Shown here piece after piece: positions 43,720 through 55,019 of a stretch of DNA of 64,000 nt; the stretch's first letter is position 1, and each line of letters begins with the position of its first letter. A program made the position numbers and the translations under genes. The stretch covers positions 97,334,185 to 97,398,184 of the forward strand of contig OY755042.1 of assembly GCA_963576565.1 (NCBI GenBank), read 5' to 3'. Under the pieces are notes generated by a model, which saw only the letters and a list, made by a program, of their open reading frames with translations, was not told the DNA's origin and made no database searches. This stretch comes from Aspidapion aeneum. Lineage: Eukaryota; Arthropoda; Insecta; Coleoptera; Brentidae.

Positions 43720-44460
43720 TTATCCCAAGAAGCCGAAAAATCTGAGAGCACGGCAGTGCTCGGCCAAGTTCACGGCGTAAACTGCTGTACCATCTTTTCT
43801 TGAAACAGTTCAGCCCATATTTGACCTATCTAAAACTCTACTTCGGAATGAGCTACGAAACTCAAACTTTGCACAGTCGTAGATCTTCATAGAGTTAACA
43901 ACCCCTCCAAGTTTCATGGACTTCCATAAAGTAGTAAAGAAATTTCATAAAACGTCGAAATTGCCACTCACTCATGTATAGATCATCAAAATTCTACTGT
44001 ACTTTCGGATATACTACAAAACTGAAATTTGGCAGACTGATAAAAATTATGACCAAACCCTTGGAAAAAATAAAAAAAGCAAACTAAATTCTAATTTACT
44101 CCCCTCCCCTATACATGTAAAGTTATGTGAAAGTAACAATGCCCACCAGAAATGCTAGAGAGCTGAACTTTGGAAGGGCGATAGAAACTTTTCTAAAACC
44201 ATAGAAAAAAATTAAGAAACCCCAAAATTTTAATTAACCCCTCCCCTATAAATGTAAATTCACGTAAAAGTAACATTGCCCACTTCCAGAAACGCTAGAG
44301 AGCTGAGCTTTGGAAGACTGATAGGAACTATAATAAAACTATAGAAAAAAATATTAAAAACACTAAAATTTTAATTTATGGCCCTCTCCCATAAATGTAA
44401 CGTTAAAGTAACATGGTTCACTTCAAGGAACGCTAGAGAAAGGCTCGAAAAAATTTAAAT
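43720..44460 (+). repeat. Tandem repeat, unit about 128 bp
   Basis: Units near 44098, 44225 and 44353 share CTCCCCTATAAATGTAAA, AAAGTAACATTGCCCAC, AACGCTAGAGAGCTGA and GACTGATAGAAACTT-like text. A more diverged start at 43720-44097 contains GTGCTCGGCCAAGTTCACGG. Non-coding. Confidence 0.7.
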
Positions 44461-44559
44461 CCTAAATTTTTAATAAAACGTTACAAAGGGTTTAAAGAAT
44501 ATTCCGCATATTTTACTACTTTAGAACTTAAATGTTGTCCAAATCCGAAAATGGTATTC

Positions 44560-44865
44560 CTTAAAATAGAACTGAGATAAAAGTTAAGCCAAGTTTTCTA
44601 ATACAAATTTCAAAATAAACGTTTCTTACTAGTTTGGAAATGTTTTTCTTAACTTGGCTATTACTGCTGCAAATGACTCTTAGGCACAGTAATAAATTGA
44701 ACATAAAGAAGTTTGCTGCTGTAATAGCAAAGTTTAAAAAAACATTTCCAAACTAGTAAGAATCTTTTATTTTAAAATTTGTATTAGAGAACTTGGCTTT
44801 ACTTTTATCTTAATTCTTTTTACGGAATACTATTTTTGCGTACTTGGCTTTTTTTATATGAAATG
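44560..44865. mobile_element. Foldback MITE, uninterrupted copy
   Basis: The left arm (44560-44660) is inverted at 44735-44865: TTCTAATACAAATTTCAAAA pairs with TTTAAAATTTGTATTAGAGA, and GGTATTCC with GGAATACT. A second copy at 52022-53040 carries a HINE-like insertion. Confidence 0.8.
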
Positions 44866-46240
44866 TTTTTGTTATGATAGATTTTATTAATTAAAATACA
44901 AATCAAAAAGTTACTAAATAAATATTTTTTTATCCCTGTTTGTAATTTTAGGACTAAAATTGTATATTTATGCACCTTGCTGCTCATTCAGTCGCCTGCC
45001 AAATTAAAAATCGTCCTCCAAATTAAATCAATTGTTATCCGAAAAAAAATGCGAAGCCAAGTGTGAACGGACAATTAATTTTATTCACTTTTTAATTCAG
45101 TTACAGTCGCGTATATATTTTATGGTTTGACAGAGCCACATCGAATTTCAAGGTCACCGTTAGGCATTCGTTAACCTTTAAAGGTCAGACCGGCGAAAAT
45201 TACAGCGTTTCATTTTTGTTGCTTTTCACAGAATCACAAAAAAAGGTAAAAACGCAAAAAATATAAATCGGAAAAGGAGCCAATTCTACGTTTACTAGTA
45301 GCCCGAGCTTACAAGCCTTATTTTCCCAACTACGTAGGAAATGGGGGTAAAAGCATGAAAATCTGTACACATGTTCTGTGGAAAAATACAACATGTTTGA
45401 CCCTCAGCACCTTATTTTGCCTCAACGTGGAAGGGGTAAAGGAAATTAAAAAAAAATGGCGGAAAAAATTGTCAAAAATTAGGTTATACTCATAAAGTCA
45501 AAAATATACTCGTTTTTATATAATTTATATTCAATCATTAAAAAAAAATGGTTTCAAGGTTCTTTGACCTTACACGACCTTGAAAAGTTAAGATTTTTTC
45601 GAAAAAACACGATTCGAGGTTTATCAAAAGCAAAGCAAAAAAACTTTTAAACTATAAACAAGACCTGTCGAAATTTGCTTTTTTGTGGCGTTCAAGGCTT
45701 TTTGACTTTAAAAAATGCCCCATAGAAAATTACATATTCCGAGAAGAACATTGGTTTGTGCTACTTCCATACCAATTGAGTGAAAATTACTAAATATGGA
45801 GCAAACATTAAGAATGTCAGTTATAATATTTAAAAAAAAATTTGTCTTACCTACCTCTCATTGTTTCCAAGATGGCGGCAAATGTATCCAAATTTTAACA
45901 TAGTTTGTTTTTTCTAATTTAGCACAATACAAGTTTTGACCAATGGACGTTAGATTCTTAATGTCCTAAATCAGCAGAATTAAAAAAAAATTGGTATAGA
46001 CTTGACCTTGTCTGACCTTGACAAAATCATCTATTTTTGAAAAATTAAATTTTTTCGTGTTTTTTTCACTGCGCACATTTTTCACATTTAAAAAACTTTA
46101 AAAAAATAATATTTAGTAGGGTTAAGGAGGCCGTAAGGCACACCTGGGGATCAGTTTCTTTCTCCCCTAAAAACTCCTAAAACTACTTAAAAACATCGAA
46201 TCTGGGCTATCATGTAAATTCTTTTGACTTTATTCTTGTA
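44866..46240. other. No gene recognised
   Basis: AT-rich sequence with scattered GACCTTGA motifs (45542-46030) and a CCAAGATGGCGGCAAATG block. The frame 45200-45394 is not credible. Confidence 0.45.
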
Positions 46241-46282
46241 ATTTTAGTAATTGTCTTAGGACTATCCAAGTCTAAAGGAAAA

Positions 46283-46540
46283 AAAAATTATTGTGCGTGC
46301 TTAAGACCACACGGCAGAAGTGTAAACTTCAACAAGGCGAAATTAATAATACTGGCCCATAATATATTCTGCAAAGCGGACCGAACCTATCTCTTCTGTG
46401 TACTGGCCTTCATCTGCATCATCATATCGCTCGCTGAATGTTTATCACAGTTAGTCGACTCAAGCCGATTTCACCCGAATGAGCGTTACATACCCGAGCC
46501 TGACGGCTCAGTTCAATTCACTACCCACAAAAACTGCTAA
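46283..46540 (+). CDS. Exon-like ORF, duplicate 1, with membrane segment
   Basis: Stop at 46538-46540; the frame stays open upstream, so no start is defined. It encodes NYCACLRPHGRSVNFNKAKL, then a hydrophobic segment (YLFCVLAFICIIISLAEC) and a polar tail with RFHPNERYIPEPDGSV. GC content and C-ending codons stand out against the AT-rich flanks, which suggests real coding history. Possible splice acceptors are TTGTCTTAG (46251-46259) and CACACGGCAG (46309-46318). It could be the last exon of a host gene or a transposon piece. Duplicate 2 begins 283 bp downstream. No family recognised. Confidence 0.35.
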   Translation, partial: KNYCACLRPHGRSVNFNKAKLIILAHNIFCKADRTYLFCVLAFICIIISLAECLSQLVDSSRFHPNERYIPEPDGSVQFTTHKNC

Positions 46541-46563
46541 ACGCGCCTAAAGAAGTTTACACT

Positions 46564-46823
46564 TCAAAAATTATTGTGTGTGCTTAAGACCACACGGCAG
46601 AACTGTAAACTTCAACAAGGCGAAATTAATAATACTGGCCCATAATATATTCTGCAAAGCGGACCGAACCTATCTCTTCTGTGTACTGGCCTTCATCTGC
46701 ATCATCATATCGCTCGCTGAATGTTTATCACAGTTAGTCGACTCAAGCCGATTTCACCCGAATGAGCGTTACATAGCCGAGCCTGACGGCTCAGTTCACT
46801 TCACTACCCACAAAAACTGCTAA
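46564..46823 (+). CDS. Exon-like ORF, duplicate 2
   Basis: Identical to duplicate 1 except for four base changes, all of which alter the amino acid (Ala to Val, Ser to Thr, Pro to Ala, Gln to His). The stop codon is at 46821-46823. The frame is open upstream to 46551, after a TAA at 46548-46550. Its membrane segment is intact. Each copy ends with its own stop, so if this is a gene the copies would be alternative last exons. The linker between copies is about 25 bases. Confidence 0.35.
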
Positions 46824-47149
46824 AACGTTCCGAATGTCAAATATAAATGCAGCTTTACTTCTAATTACCATGTAAATTTAACTTTCTTCCAAATGTGTCA
46901 GTTGGGCTCTGTGTTAATATGTAAGTATCTATTACCTATATGTAGATATAAAAGTTGAATAGGTACCGGTTTCAGTGTTCTGATGGACTAGTTTTTTTTT
47001 GGGTAGCCTAATATTGACAATAGATTTTATCGTAGAATGGTCTGGCTAGACTGCCTCATTAAAATTGTATTTCTAAATTATTTATTCCCTTTAAAATTAC
47101 ATATGGGAGATAGATTAAATATCTATAAAAAATAATACAAAGTTTTTAG
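46824..47149. other. No gene recognised
   Basis: AT-rich spacer. A possible AATGTCAAATATAAATG follows the second ORF but no canonical AATAAA was seen within 100 bases. Confidence 0.35.
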
Positions 47150-47570
47150 TTTTTTACCTTCCTAGACCGCGCAGAAATGTCTAGGGAAGGTATTGTTTTC
47201 GAGAAATTTTTTTTTTTGAGATAACACCGAAAATGTGTTATTTTGGTGTATTTTGATCTATCTATCTTCGTGACATCTGTCCGACCACGATAGCTCGTAA
47301 ACCGCTTAACCGATTTTCATGAAATTTTCAGCTAAAATAGTGTACAATACTGTAAGAAGCTGATAATCACAGATCATCGTATCAATATGCAGTCGGAATG
47401 TTGTCGAACACGTTTTCTCAATAATTAATGTTATTACTAAAAACTTTGTAGGACCTTCCGTTTGTGAGATATTTACAAAAACTGTTTTCAAGGCTGATAT
47501 AGCGTGGAGTTCACTTGGAATGGGCTAATGGGCTAGGAAAGTATTAGATTCATCATTGATCTATTTATTT
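47150..47570 (+). mobile_element. Short TIR element, family B, copy 2
   Basis: Begins TTACCTTCCTAGACCGCGCA, contains GAGATAACACCGAAAATGTG and CACGATAGCTCGTAAACCGC, and ends GGGCTAGGAAAGTATTAGAT. Same family as 340-855 and 62927-63430; the microsatellite core is nearly lost here. Confidence 0.65.
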
Positions 47571-47591
47571 TTTACTAATTGTTTTTGAAAT

Positions 47592-48330
47592 ATACAGGGT
47601 GATTCCTAATTGAATGTCAATATTTATGGGGGTGATTTTTAGGTCCATTTAAGAAAAAATCTTCACATGAACATATGTCCTAAATGTCTTACCTTTTCAG
47701 ATACAGGGTGGTAAAGTTTTCAAAAATAAATCATTTATTATTAAAATCTACAATATCACTTCAGATATTTTAATGAAATTTGTCATACATGTACTATGAA
47801 TCAAGAGGCATTTTTTAATGTATCACTTTTTTTTTAATTTCCATCAGTGGCGTTCGTACATAATTTGACCTGCTTATTTTGGCAGACATTAATGGCACGC
47901 CACTGATTTTTCCTGAAATAAAAATTATTTTTGAAATCCCCAATCATTTCTAACCAAAGTTGATCACTTGATTTTTTTTCAATCCGATGCAGGGTTTTCG
48001 CTTAAAAAAATAAAAACGGTTTCTCTGCATGATCATAACAATATCGTTAATATGACAATATCATCATGCGGAGACACGTAGATTTTATTTTTTTAGATGA
48101 AACCTGTGTGTCGGACTAAAAAAATTCAAGAGATCAAATTTGCTCACAATTGAATACAGATTTAAAAAGTACACTTCACTTGGTATTGCAGATATTAATA
48201 ATAAATGATTTATTTTTGAAAACTTTACCACCCTGTATCTCAAAAGGTAAGACGTTTTTTCTTAAAATGGGCCCAAAAATTACCCCCATAAATATTGACA
48301 TTCAATTAGGAAACACTATAAAGAAAACCT
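47592..48330. mobile_element. Foldback element, about 740 bp
   Basis: Left arm 47592-47770 and right arm 48160-48330 are inverted: CTAATTGAATGTCAATATTT pairs with AAATATTGACATTCAATTAG, and ATACAGGGTGGTAAAGTTTT with AAAACTTTACCACCCTGTAT. The inner region holds a second inverted pair around CATGATCATAACAATATC. The frame 48150-48332 lies in the right arm and is not a gene. Confidence 0.85.
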
Positions 48331-48867
48331 GAACCATCTCGAAAACTGCTTTACACTAGAAACTTATGGCATACCTTTTAAAGCCAATCGAGGTAAACAA
48401 CAAACAAATCCACAGAGAAACGGCAAAGTTTGATAATTTATAGTGCTAAAAATATTAACCTTATTTTAAAAATTAACATATCTATATTTTAAATATTAAC
48501 ATAAGTAACTGCCTGTTGGACTTTGACCAAAATAATTTACTTTAGTGTGGCTTGGTCTAACGGTGTTTTAAAACCATTTATTTCATATTTTATTTAAAAA
48601 AAACAAGTCGGCTGTTCAAAATAAAGTAACTTACATTTTTCAAAAAATCGAGTTTTTTTTTTTAATTCACACTTACCATATTCTTACGCACATTTTGATA
48701 TAAGAATAATTTTTCAAATCGGTTAAGAAATACAGAAGTTATCATATGAAAACGCTGCAATTACGAGGGCTGTAATTTATATTTTACATATAGGAACATA
48801 GAGGGCGACACTGATCGAATGTTCTTACTAAAACTTAACCTCAATCTCTACCTAACCTAAATTTAAA
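48331..48867. other. No gene recognised
   Basis: AT-rich. Nothing beyond generic sequence. Confidence 0.4.
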
Positions 48868-50032
48868 ACGTCAGTGCGATACACGGTCCGTAAATAAACC
48901 GGTTGTCTGGTAACTCCCAGCCAATAAGAACTCGGCAGCCTATGACGCGGCAATATGCCTGCTCCACGATCAATAAAGAGAGACCTATACGTTATATTAT
49001 GAGAGAAATAAAGATAGATGCCGCAAAAATACCAACATTTATTAAAAGATTAAACCATTTAAAAATTTATGATAAAAATTCCAACAGTTTTATAAATATC
49101 AGATTCAGGACACGATTATAAATACTTTTCCTAAGTTAATTCGACTCTCTTGTTCATATTAATTTAACTTTTTTCGCCTCACACTGCAATATTGATTTTT
49201 TTTATGGATAGGAGGTAATATTCCTTCCCTCCTACTTGAGCATTATACAGGGTGTTCCAAGTTGAGTGTCCACTATTGCTAACTTTTTTATTATTAAAGA
49301 TAGAAAAAAGTTTAAATTGGCAAACTAGTAGAATTTTTGATGGTCTTTAAGATGCTCAAATAAAAAAAATCGAACATTGAGTTATCGAGTTTTTTCAAAA
49401 ACATAAAACCAATTTTAATTTAAACATTTTTTAAAATTTTCAAAAATTCTACCAGTTTGCCAATTTAATTTTTTTTCTATTTTTAATAATAACAAAGTTA
49501 GCAATGGTGGATTTTTAACTTGAAACACCCAGTATATAATTTAAGAATGGTCCTGATCAGTTTTGTTTTTAAATCATATTGCAGTAACAAAAAACTATAC
49601 CTATCTAATTATAGAATAGTTACAAAATAATTTTCATTAACTTTTTTACTGTTTTTCGACTCTCATCAGTCCCTGTATCATCAAGCTTTCATTTCATTGT
49701 GGATTCATTTTGCTTTTAGGCATTTACAAATTTGATTCTTATCATCACTCTTATTAATCTCATGTTGAGGGAACTCATTGTGATGCTTTCGTGCTAAAAT
49801 CCTGCAATATAAACTAGTTAGTCTTTAAAACATTTATAGGAAGCACGGAACGACTTACAAGACGACAAGACCCAAAATGTACAAAATTTCCTGGCAAAAG
49901 ACAAAACTATCCTATAAACAGCGTTTGACTGCTGTTTCCTAGGAAAACTGTGACGTAGCTCTAACGTCACAGCCGTCATGACACCGAGTTACCAGACAAA
50001 CGGTTTATTTAATGACCGTGAGTGCGATACAT
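48868..50032. repeat. Inverted pair of 50-bp segments about 1.07 kb apart
   Basis: GTCAGTGCGATACACGG (48870) and AACCGGTTGTCTGGTAACTC (48898) are inverted at 49985-50032 (GAGTTACCAGACAAACGGTT and CGTGAGTGCGATACATA region). The enclosed DNA contains the palindromic MITE at 49249. It could be a long TIR element whose right end abuts the mariner pseudogene. Confidence 0.5.
49249..49541. mobile_element. Palindromic MITE, ATACAGGGTGT end
   Basis: Left end TATACAGGGTGTTCCAAGTT, right end AACTTGAAACACCCAGTATA. The arms extend through TTGGCAAACTAGTAGAATTT and its inverted partner AAATTCTACCAGTTTGCCAA. The centre is AT-rich. Confidence 0.85.
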
Positions 50033-50082
50033 ATAGTTTTATAGCTACAGTGAATTTTTTAAGTTAAGTAATCAGTCGAAAA

Positions 50083-51060
50083 ATGGAATTAAACCGAGAA
50101 TATTTTCGGGCTATCATTTTTTATAACTTTCGAAGGAAATTATCTCAACAAGAAGGCCTTGGCGAGTTGATTTCTTTTTTCGGTAATGAAGTACCACATC
50201 AGTCGACAGTCTCTCGTTAATCTGGGAAATTCAAGCGTGAACGGATTAGCCTTAGCGACGATCCAAGGCCAAGTGCACCAAAAACGGCTGTCACCCAGGA
50301 ATACATCGATGTTGTGCGCATGCTCATCGCGGAAGATCGGCATGTGACATATCGCGATATTGAGGCTTCTTTGGGGATTTCAAAAACCGCAATTCAAAAA
50401 ATTTTGCATAAAGAATTAGAGGTACGAAAATTAGTTAAACCGAAGAACAGAAAGAAGCTAGGGTCAATTGGTGTCAGAAAACTCCAGACTGCTTTGAGGC
50501 AGGAAACTCGAAAACGTGTCAGTGATGATGAATCGTGGATCAGTCGTCTCTTTGGGTATTCCAAGATGTAGAAAAGCCAAAAAAAGCCATCCGTCCTCGA
50601 AACGTATCCAAAAAGTCGCCACATTTTTCTCAAAAGCAGGTCATGTAGCAGCAACTCCTCTGGAAGTTCAAGGGACTGTTACTGTCGATTGGTACATCAC
50701 CTTTTGTTTCCCGAAAGTCATCGCCGAGCTTCGAAAAACGAATCTCGAATGACCCATCCGCATCCCCCCAGACAATGCAAGTTCGCACAAAGCACTAAAA
50801 GCCATTGAATCTTTAACCCAACAAATGTCGAATTGTTGGACCAGCCGTCAAACAGTCCCTACCTAAATCCCAACGATTTCTATACTTTTTCGAAAATCAA
50901 GAATAGACTGCGTGTTCAAAGATATCAGTCGTCAGAAGAAGAAATCGACGTCTTCAAAAATACAATTTTCACAGTACCGGTGGAATTACAGCTTTGACAA
51001 CTGGTTTGAGCGTATGTGTTTGTGGAGAATATTTCGAGAAACAATAAAGTCTTTAAAAGT
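50083..51060 (+). pseudogene. Mariner transposase pseudogene
   Basis: ATG at 50083 starts MELNREYFRAIIFYNFRRKL, the N-terminus of mariner transposases. The helix-turn-helix follows (DRHVTYRDIEASLGISKTAI). A TAA at 50218-50220 breaks the frame. Frameshifts lie near 50430 and 50518, around a TEEQKEARVNW block, and DDESWI carries the first catalytic Asp. Later pieces in other frames are WVFQDVEKPKKA, PDNASSHKALKAIE with the second Asp, and NPNDFYTFSKIKNRLRVQRY with the third, fitting the D,D34D arrangement. The end has DNWFERM near 50997. Mariner proteins are about 345 residues; this copy covers nearly the full length but is dead. TIRs were not identified. The minus-strand frames at 50140-50343 and 50394-50654 are shadows. 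Confidence 0.9.
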
Positions 51061-52021
51061 TATCTACTGTTTTATTCCAGCTGTATATCGTCACCCTAAT
51101 TCTGAAACGTCCTAACCCAACTCAACAAAATTTTACAGGAATAAGAAAAGTTTCAAGCAAATTACATAGCGTAAGCATTATGCGACTTATAAGAAATCGC
51201 GGGAATGACCGTTTTATTTTTTTTTTGGTTGCGAGGATTTAGCAGCATATAGATATGCATCATTACTAACCCTTGACGCAAAAATATGAATTTTCATTTT
51301 TTTGTGGGTTACGACGTTTCAGAATTACGGTAAAACTTAAAAGACGAACCTCTTACTAATTTTGGGCAGCCGAAGTGTGTAAGTTAAATTTTAAAAGTGA
51401 CCTTTACCTAAACCAAACCGCCCTAATTTCCTGAAAAAAATAAAACCGTTATCCACCTTTATTAGACGACCCTTCGTCCATGCACATATTTTTACCTAAA
51501 TCTGGGCAACATTATAAACTTTTCTCTTCCGTATGTGAAAGTCTAGGGCCCTTTAAGCCTGAAGGGAGAGTCAAATTTCAAAAAGGTTGTTACCCTTAGC
51601 CGCACCTGCACAAACAAGGGCAAGGCCGGTTATTCACTTTTTCAAAAAGAAAAATTGTTGATTTACTGTTATAATATGAGATGCTAAATTTAGAACTTTG
51701 ATGTAAACCTTCTGTGTTCAATTTGTTTTTTTCAAATATTCAATTGTTAAGGGATGATTGATAAATGATATTGAATCGAACGCCAAATAACAAATCTGAA
51801 TTTTTACTCGATTCTTAAGCTCACTTTACACTGGAGCAATATTTTTTGCATGTTGCTTGTTTCCAAAAATGTTCTTCATGAAAGTTGCTCCACTGGCTTA
51901 CGCAGAAATTAATTTTGGGGGGGCTTGAGCGCTGATCGATACGCTTTGATGGATCCTGGGGGGGACTTTATTCTTGATTTTTGGGTAAAATTCATACATA
52001 ACAATAACATTTTATGTAAAA
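51061..52021. other. No gene recognised
   Basis: AT-rich; CACCCTAATTCTGAAACGTC follows the mariner and may include its right end. Bases 51900-51965 carry GGGGGGG and CTGGGGGGGAC runs of the kind found at insect DNA-element ends. Confidence 0.4.
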
Positions 52022-53040
52022 AAAGCCAAGTACGCGAAAATGGTATTCCGTAAAACGAATTGAGATAAAAGTAGTGAAGTTCTCCAATACAAATTTCAAA
52101 ATGAAAGGTTCTTACTAGTTTGAAAATGTTTTAGCTCACACTATCACTATACTATAGTAGTGTGAGCTATGATGGTGATCCTAATTTTTTCTCGAAAAAA
52201 AAAGTTGCTCCGATTTAAAAAATTTTTATATATCTTTGCGTTTCAGATGATTTTAAAACTTTTTTGTCGTGCGGTCTGTCTGTCTGTCTGTATGTCTGTT
52301 TAGGTGTCTGTATGTCTGACTGTCTGTCTGTAACGACCAACGTGCATAACTCAAAAACCGTTTGCCCGATTTGAATGAAATTTGGTACCTAGGCTGCGTC
52401 TTTGGTCGAGATGGTCCCATTTAAAAATGCACAAAATCCACCGAACGTAAGCCAAATAAAAGGGTGGGGGTAGATTTTAAAAATGGGAGTTTATGTGAAA
52501 ATATGGCGTGTGTGATATCAAACGAAAGGCAATTGAGTCTGCAGTTAAACAAAGTACATTTTAGTTTATTTAAAAAAAAGGGTGGGTCAAAAATTAGAGT
52601 TTAAATGAAAATATGGCTTGTGTGGTATCAAATGAAAGGTAATTGAGTCTGGAGTTAAACAAAATACATTTTAGTTTAAAAAAAAAGGGTGGGGTAAATT
52701 AAAAAAATTAGAGTTTAGGTCAAAACATGGCTTGTGTGGTATCAAACGAAAGGTATTTGAGTCTGGAGTTAAATAAAATATATTACAGTTTTTAGTTATA
52801 TTAGCTTACACGTACACTATAATTATAGTACCTAGTGTGCGCTTAGGTGTCCATATATTAGCAAAGTATTTTTCAACTTTACTATTACAGCCAAGCTTCT
52901 TTACGTTTAATTAAGCACTGTGCTTAAGAGTCATTTGTAGGCGTAATAGCCAAGTTTAGAAAAACATTTTCAAAGTAGTACAAACCATTTATTTTGAAAT
53001 TTGTATTGGAGAACTTGGCTTTACTTTTATCTTATCTTAT
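52022..53040. mobile_element. Foldback MITE interrupted by HINE-like element
   Basis: Left part 52022-52132 and right part 52866-53040 correspond to the uninterrupted copy at 44560-44865 (GCCAAGTACGC, AATACAAATTTCAAAATGAA, and on the right CTTTACTTTTATCTTA). The HINE-like element sits between TTTT and TTTC, in a T-rich target. Confidence 0.85.
52133..52865 (+). mobile_element. HINE/DINE-1-like element, copy 3
   Basis: Left hairpin AGCTCACAC...GTGTGAGCT at 52135-52170, a short imperfect (GTCT)n core at 52275-52331, three diverged tandem units with AAAGGTAATTGAGTCTG, and a right hairpin followed by GTCCATATATTAGC. More decayed than copy 2. Its borders are set by comparison with the MITE copy at 44560. 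Confidence 0.7.
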
Positions 53041-53264
53041 CTTGAGCAGTTTTTCAAAAACTAATTAATAAAAAAATTCAAAAACATTTTTTTAAAGAAT
53101 TATTTTTGAAAATAATACTTTTTCACAGTAGTAGTTTTTCAAAAACTAACTTATAAATTTTTTTTTTATTTTTTCAAAAATATGTTTACTATACGAAACA
53201 AACAAAGTTGCAATCTTGAAACTAGTCGGCGGCGAATTATCCCCGCGGCAAAGCGGACCGCGGC
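53041..53264. other. Short duplicated AT-rich segment
   Basis: GTTTTTCAAAAACTAA occurs at 53048 and 53136. No gene. Confidence 0.5.
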
Positions 53265-53910
53265 AAATTGTCTCCTTTTATACATAACTAACCATAATTT
53301 GGTCGAAAATAAAACAATCGAAAATAGAATAGATGATAATATATTTGACGAAACGTAGTTTTGTCGATCCGTAAAAATGTCGAAAATAATATAGTCGAAA
53401 AGCACAAGCACCGAAATAAAGTTCTGGCGACACGCAAAAAGGTCGAACCGTAAAAAAGTTAAATCGTAAACGTGTCGATTTTATATTGCGTCTGCAATAA
53501 ACGCTCTACCCTCGCCGAACCGAACCAAACGCAAGCGTATCCTAACCGGCCGCGGCAAAAAAAACTAAAAAAAAACGGCATTCTTAAGCTAATTAATGAT
53601 GATGCCACTCTGTACCCCACCAGTTCAATAAATTTATTCAATAAATTTTGCTAGATGAGGCAACATTCCACCTTTATTTTCGACTTTTTAACGGTTCGAA
53701 GTTTTTGCGTTTCGACATAATTACGGTTCGCTGCCTTTGCGTTTTGACCATATTATTTTCTGCTTTATAATTTTCGACATTTTTACAGTTCGAATCTATT
53801 TTCGTTTATTTTATGTTCGACAAAATTACGGTTCTACGTTTATTTTTTCGACCATTCTACGTTTCAATAAAAGAATTTCGATCTTCTTGTGGGTCACGCA
53901 CATCACTGAA
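53265..53910. repeat. Imperfect palindromic repeat of TCGAAAATA / TATTTTCGA motifs
   Basis: Bases 53285-53470 carry GTCGAAAATAA, CGTAAAAATGTCG and AAAGGTCGAACCGTAAAAAA; bases 53660-53880 carry the complements (TTTTCGACTTTTTAACGGTT). GCGGCAAA blocks occur at 53236-53265 and again near 53550. Likely a foldback element; the edges are unclear. Related motifs occur at 11285-11380 and 12440-12900. Confidence 0.55.
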
Positions 53911-54190
53911 AAAAGCAGTAAACAATAAAAGTTTCCCAACGAAAAACCTCCAAGAAACCATTCAATACCATAAAAAATAGAGTGCATCGACTTTTTATGT
54001 TCGACAAAATTACGTTTATTTTTTCGACCATTCTACGTTTCGATAAAATAATTTCGATCTTCTTGTGGGTCACGCACATCACTGAAAAAAGTAGTAAACA
54101 ATAATAGTAACTATGTTTATGTTTATAAACAAAAGTTTCCCAGCGATAAACCTCCAAGACACCATTCATTACCATAAAAAATAGAGAGCA
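53811..54190 (+). repeat. Tandem duplication, period about 184 bp
   Basis: TTATGTTCGACAAAATTACG starts at about 53811 and 53995. Both units contain GATCTTCTTGTGGGTCACGC and ACCATAAAAAATAGAG. The second unit has a 20-base insertion with TATGTTTATGTTTATA. The minus-strand frame 53903-54175 crosses both units and is not a gene. Confidence 0.9.
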
Positions 54191-54584
54191 TCGACTTTAA
54201 GGTAAAAATTTCGACGTAAACATAAGTTCAAGGTTTTCACTACCGGAACTCAAGACCAAGTTTAGTTTTATAATGGAAAATATTTTGCTGGGGCCCCATT
54301 ATTATTAATGTTACCAACTGTAGAATTACGACAGAAATATACTAGAAGAATAAAATATAAAATAATAGTATGTTAGTCTTTAGATTACATATCATTACGA
54401 GTAGTATCGTCTTCTTGAAGTATCACGTACCTACTATATTCTCCTTGAACTTTGGTTATCACGCACGCACTAATTCCCTGCAAATTCTCAAGTGTAAACG
54501 CAGCCTTACGTAAACACAAGGATACCTTGATTTTTTTTTAAATTGGCGGTTTTTCTAAAGAAATACGTGTGGTCATAGATAGAA
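54191..54584. other. No gene recognised
   Basis: AT-rich unique-looking sequence. Confidence 0.4.
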
Positions 54585-54700
54585 ACCCTGTATGTATGAC
54601 ATATTTTAAAGAAATAAAGACGCGAAAAAATCATCAAAGTCATTAAAACTCACATTTTTTGGTTATGTTATTTTCTTGCCAATTTCATTGGCGTTTATAT
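54585..54700 (+). repeat. Dispersed repeat, partner at 59838-59955
   Basis: CCCTGTATGTATGACATATT, TTAAAGAAATAAAGACGCGA and TTTGGTTATGTTATTTTCTT are shared with 59838-59955; a fragment of the first part occurs inverted at 62318-62352. From 54770 to 54985 there are two small inverted motifs (CGTGCGGAAAAGTAACTTCT, CTCCGCACG). Confidence 0.7.
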
Positions 54701-55019
54701 AACCAATCAATGATAACCAAACACGTTGGTCCGTCACCCCCTGTCAATTTTTTCAGTATCAAACTTATTACTAGGGGCGTGCGGAAAAGTAACTTCTCCG
54801 CACGATTTTTGTTTTATTAAAAATGAAGATATTTAGGACTAATTAAATGATTTATGTAACTATTCTATCTTATGTATCATTTTCTAACATTATTATAAAA
54901 AGAAGATGGACAAAAACACTCGGAGGAAAAACATTGTACCTAACTCTTGCGGAAAAGTACCACTTTCCGTACTTGTTAGGTAAATAACTATTGAACAGAC
55001 TGTGGTGGGTGTATTAAAG

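Noticed and set aside
46578..46823. GTG at 46578 as start codon of the second exon-like ORF
   Set aside because: The frame is open upstream of the GTG and eukaryotic genes rarely start at GTG; it is more likely an internal exon position.
49655..49680. Possible reverse-strand hammerhead core (CTCATCAG)
   Set aside because: The required GTTTC and the stem II complement are absent.
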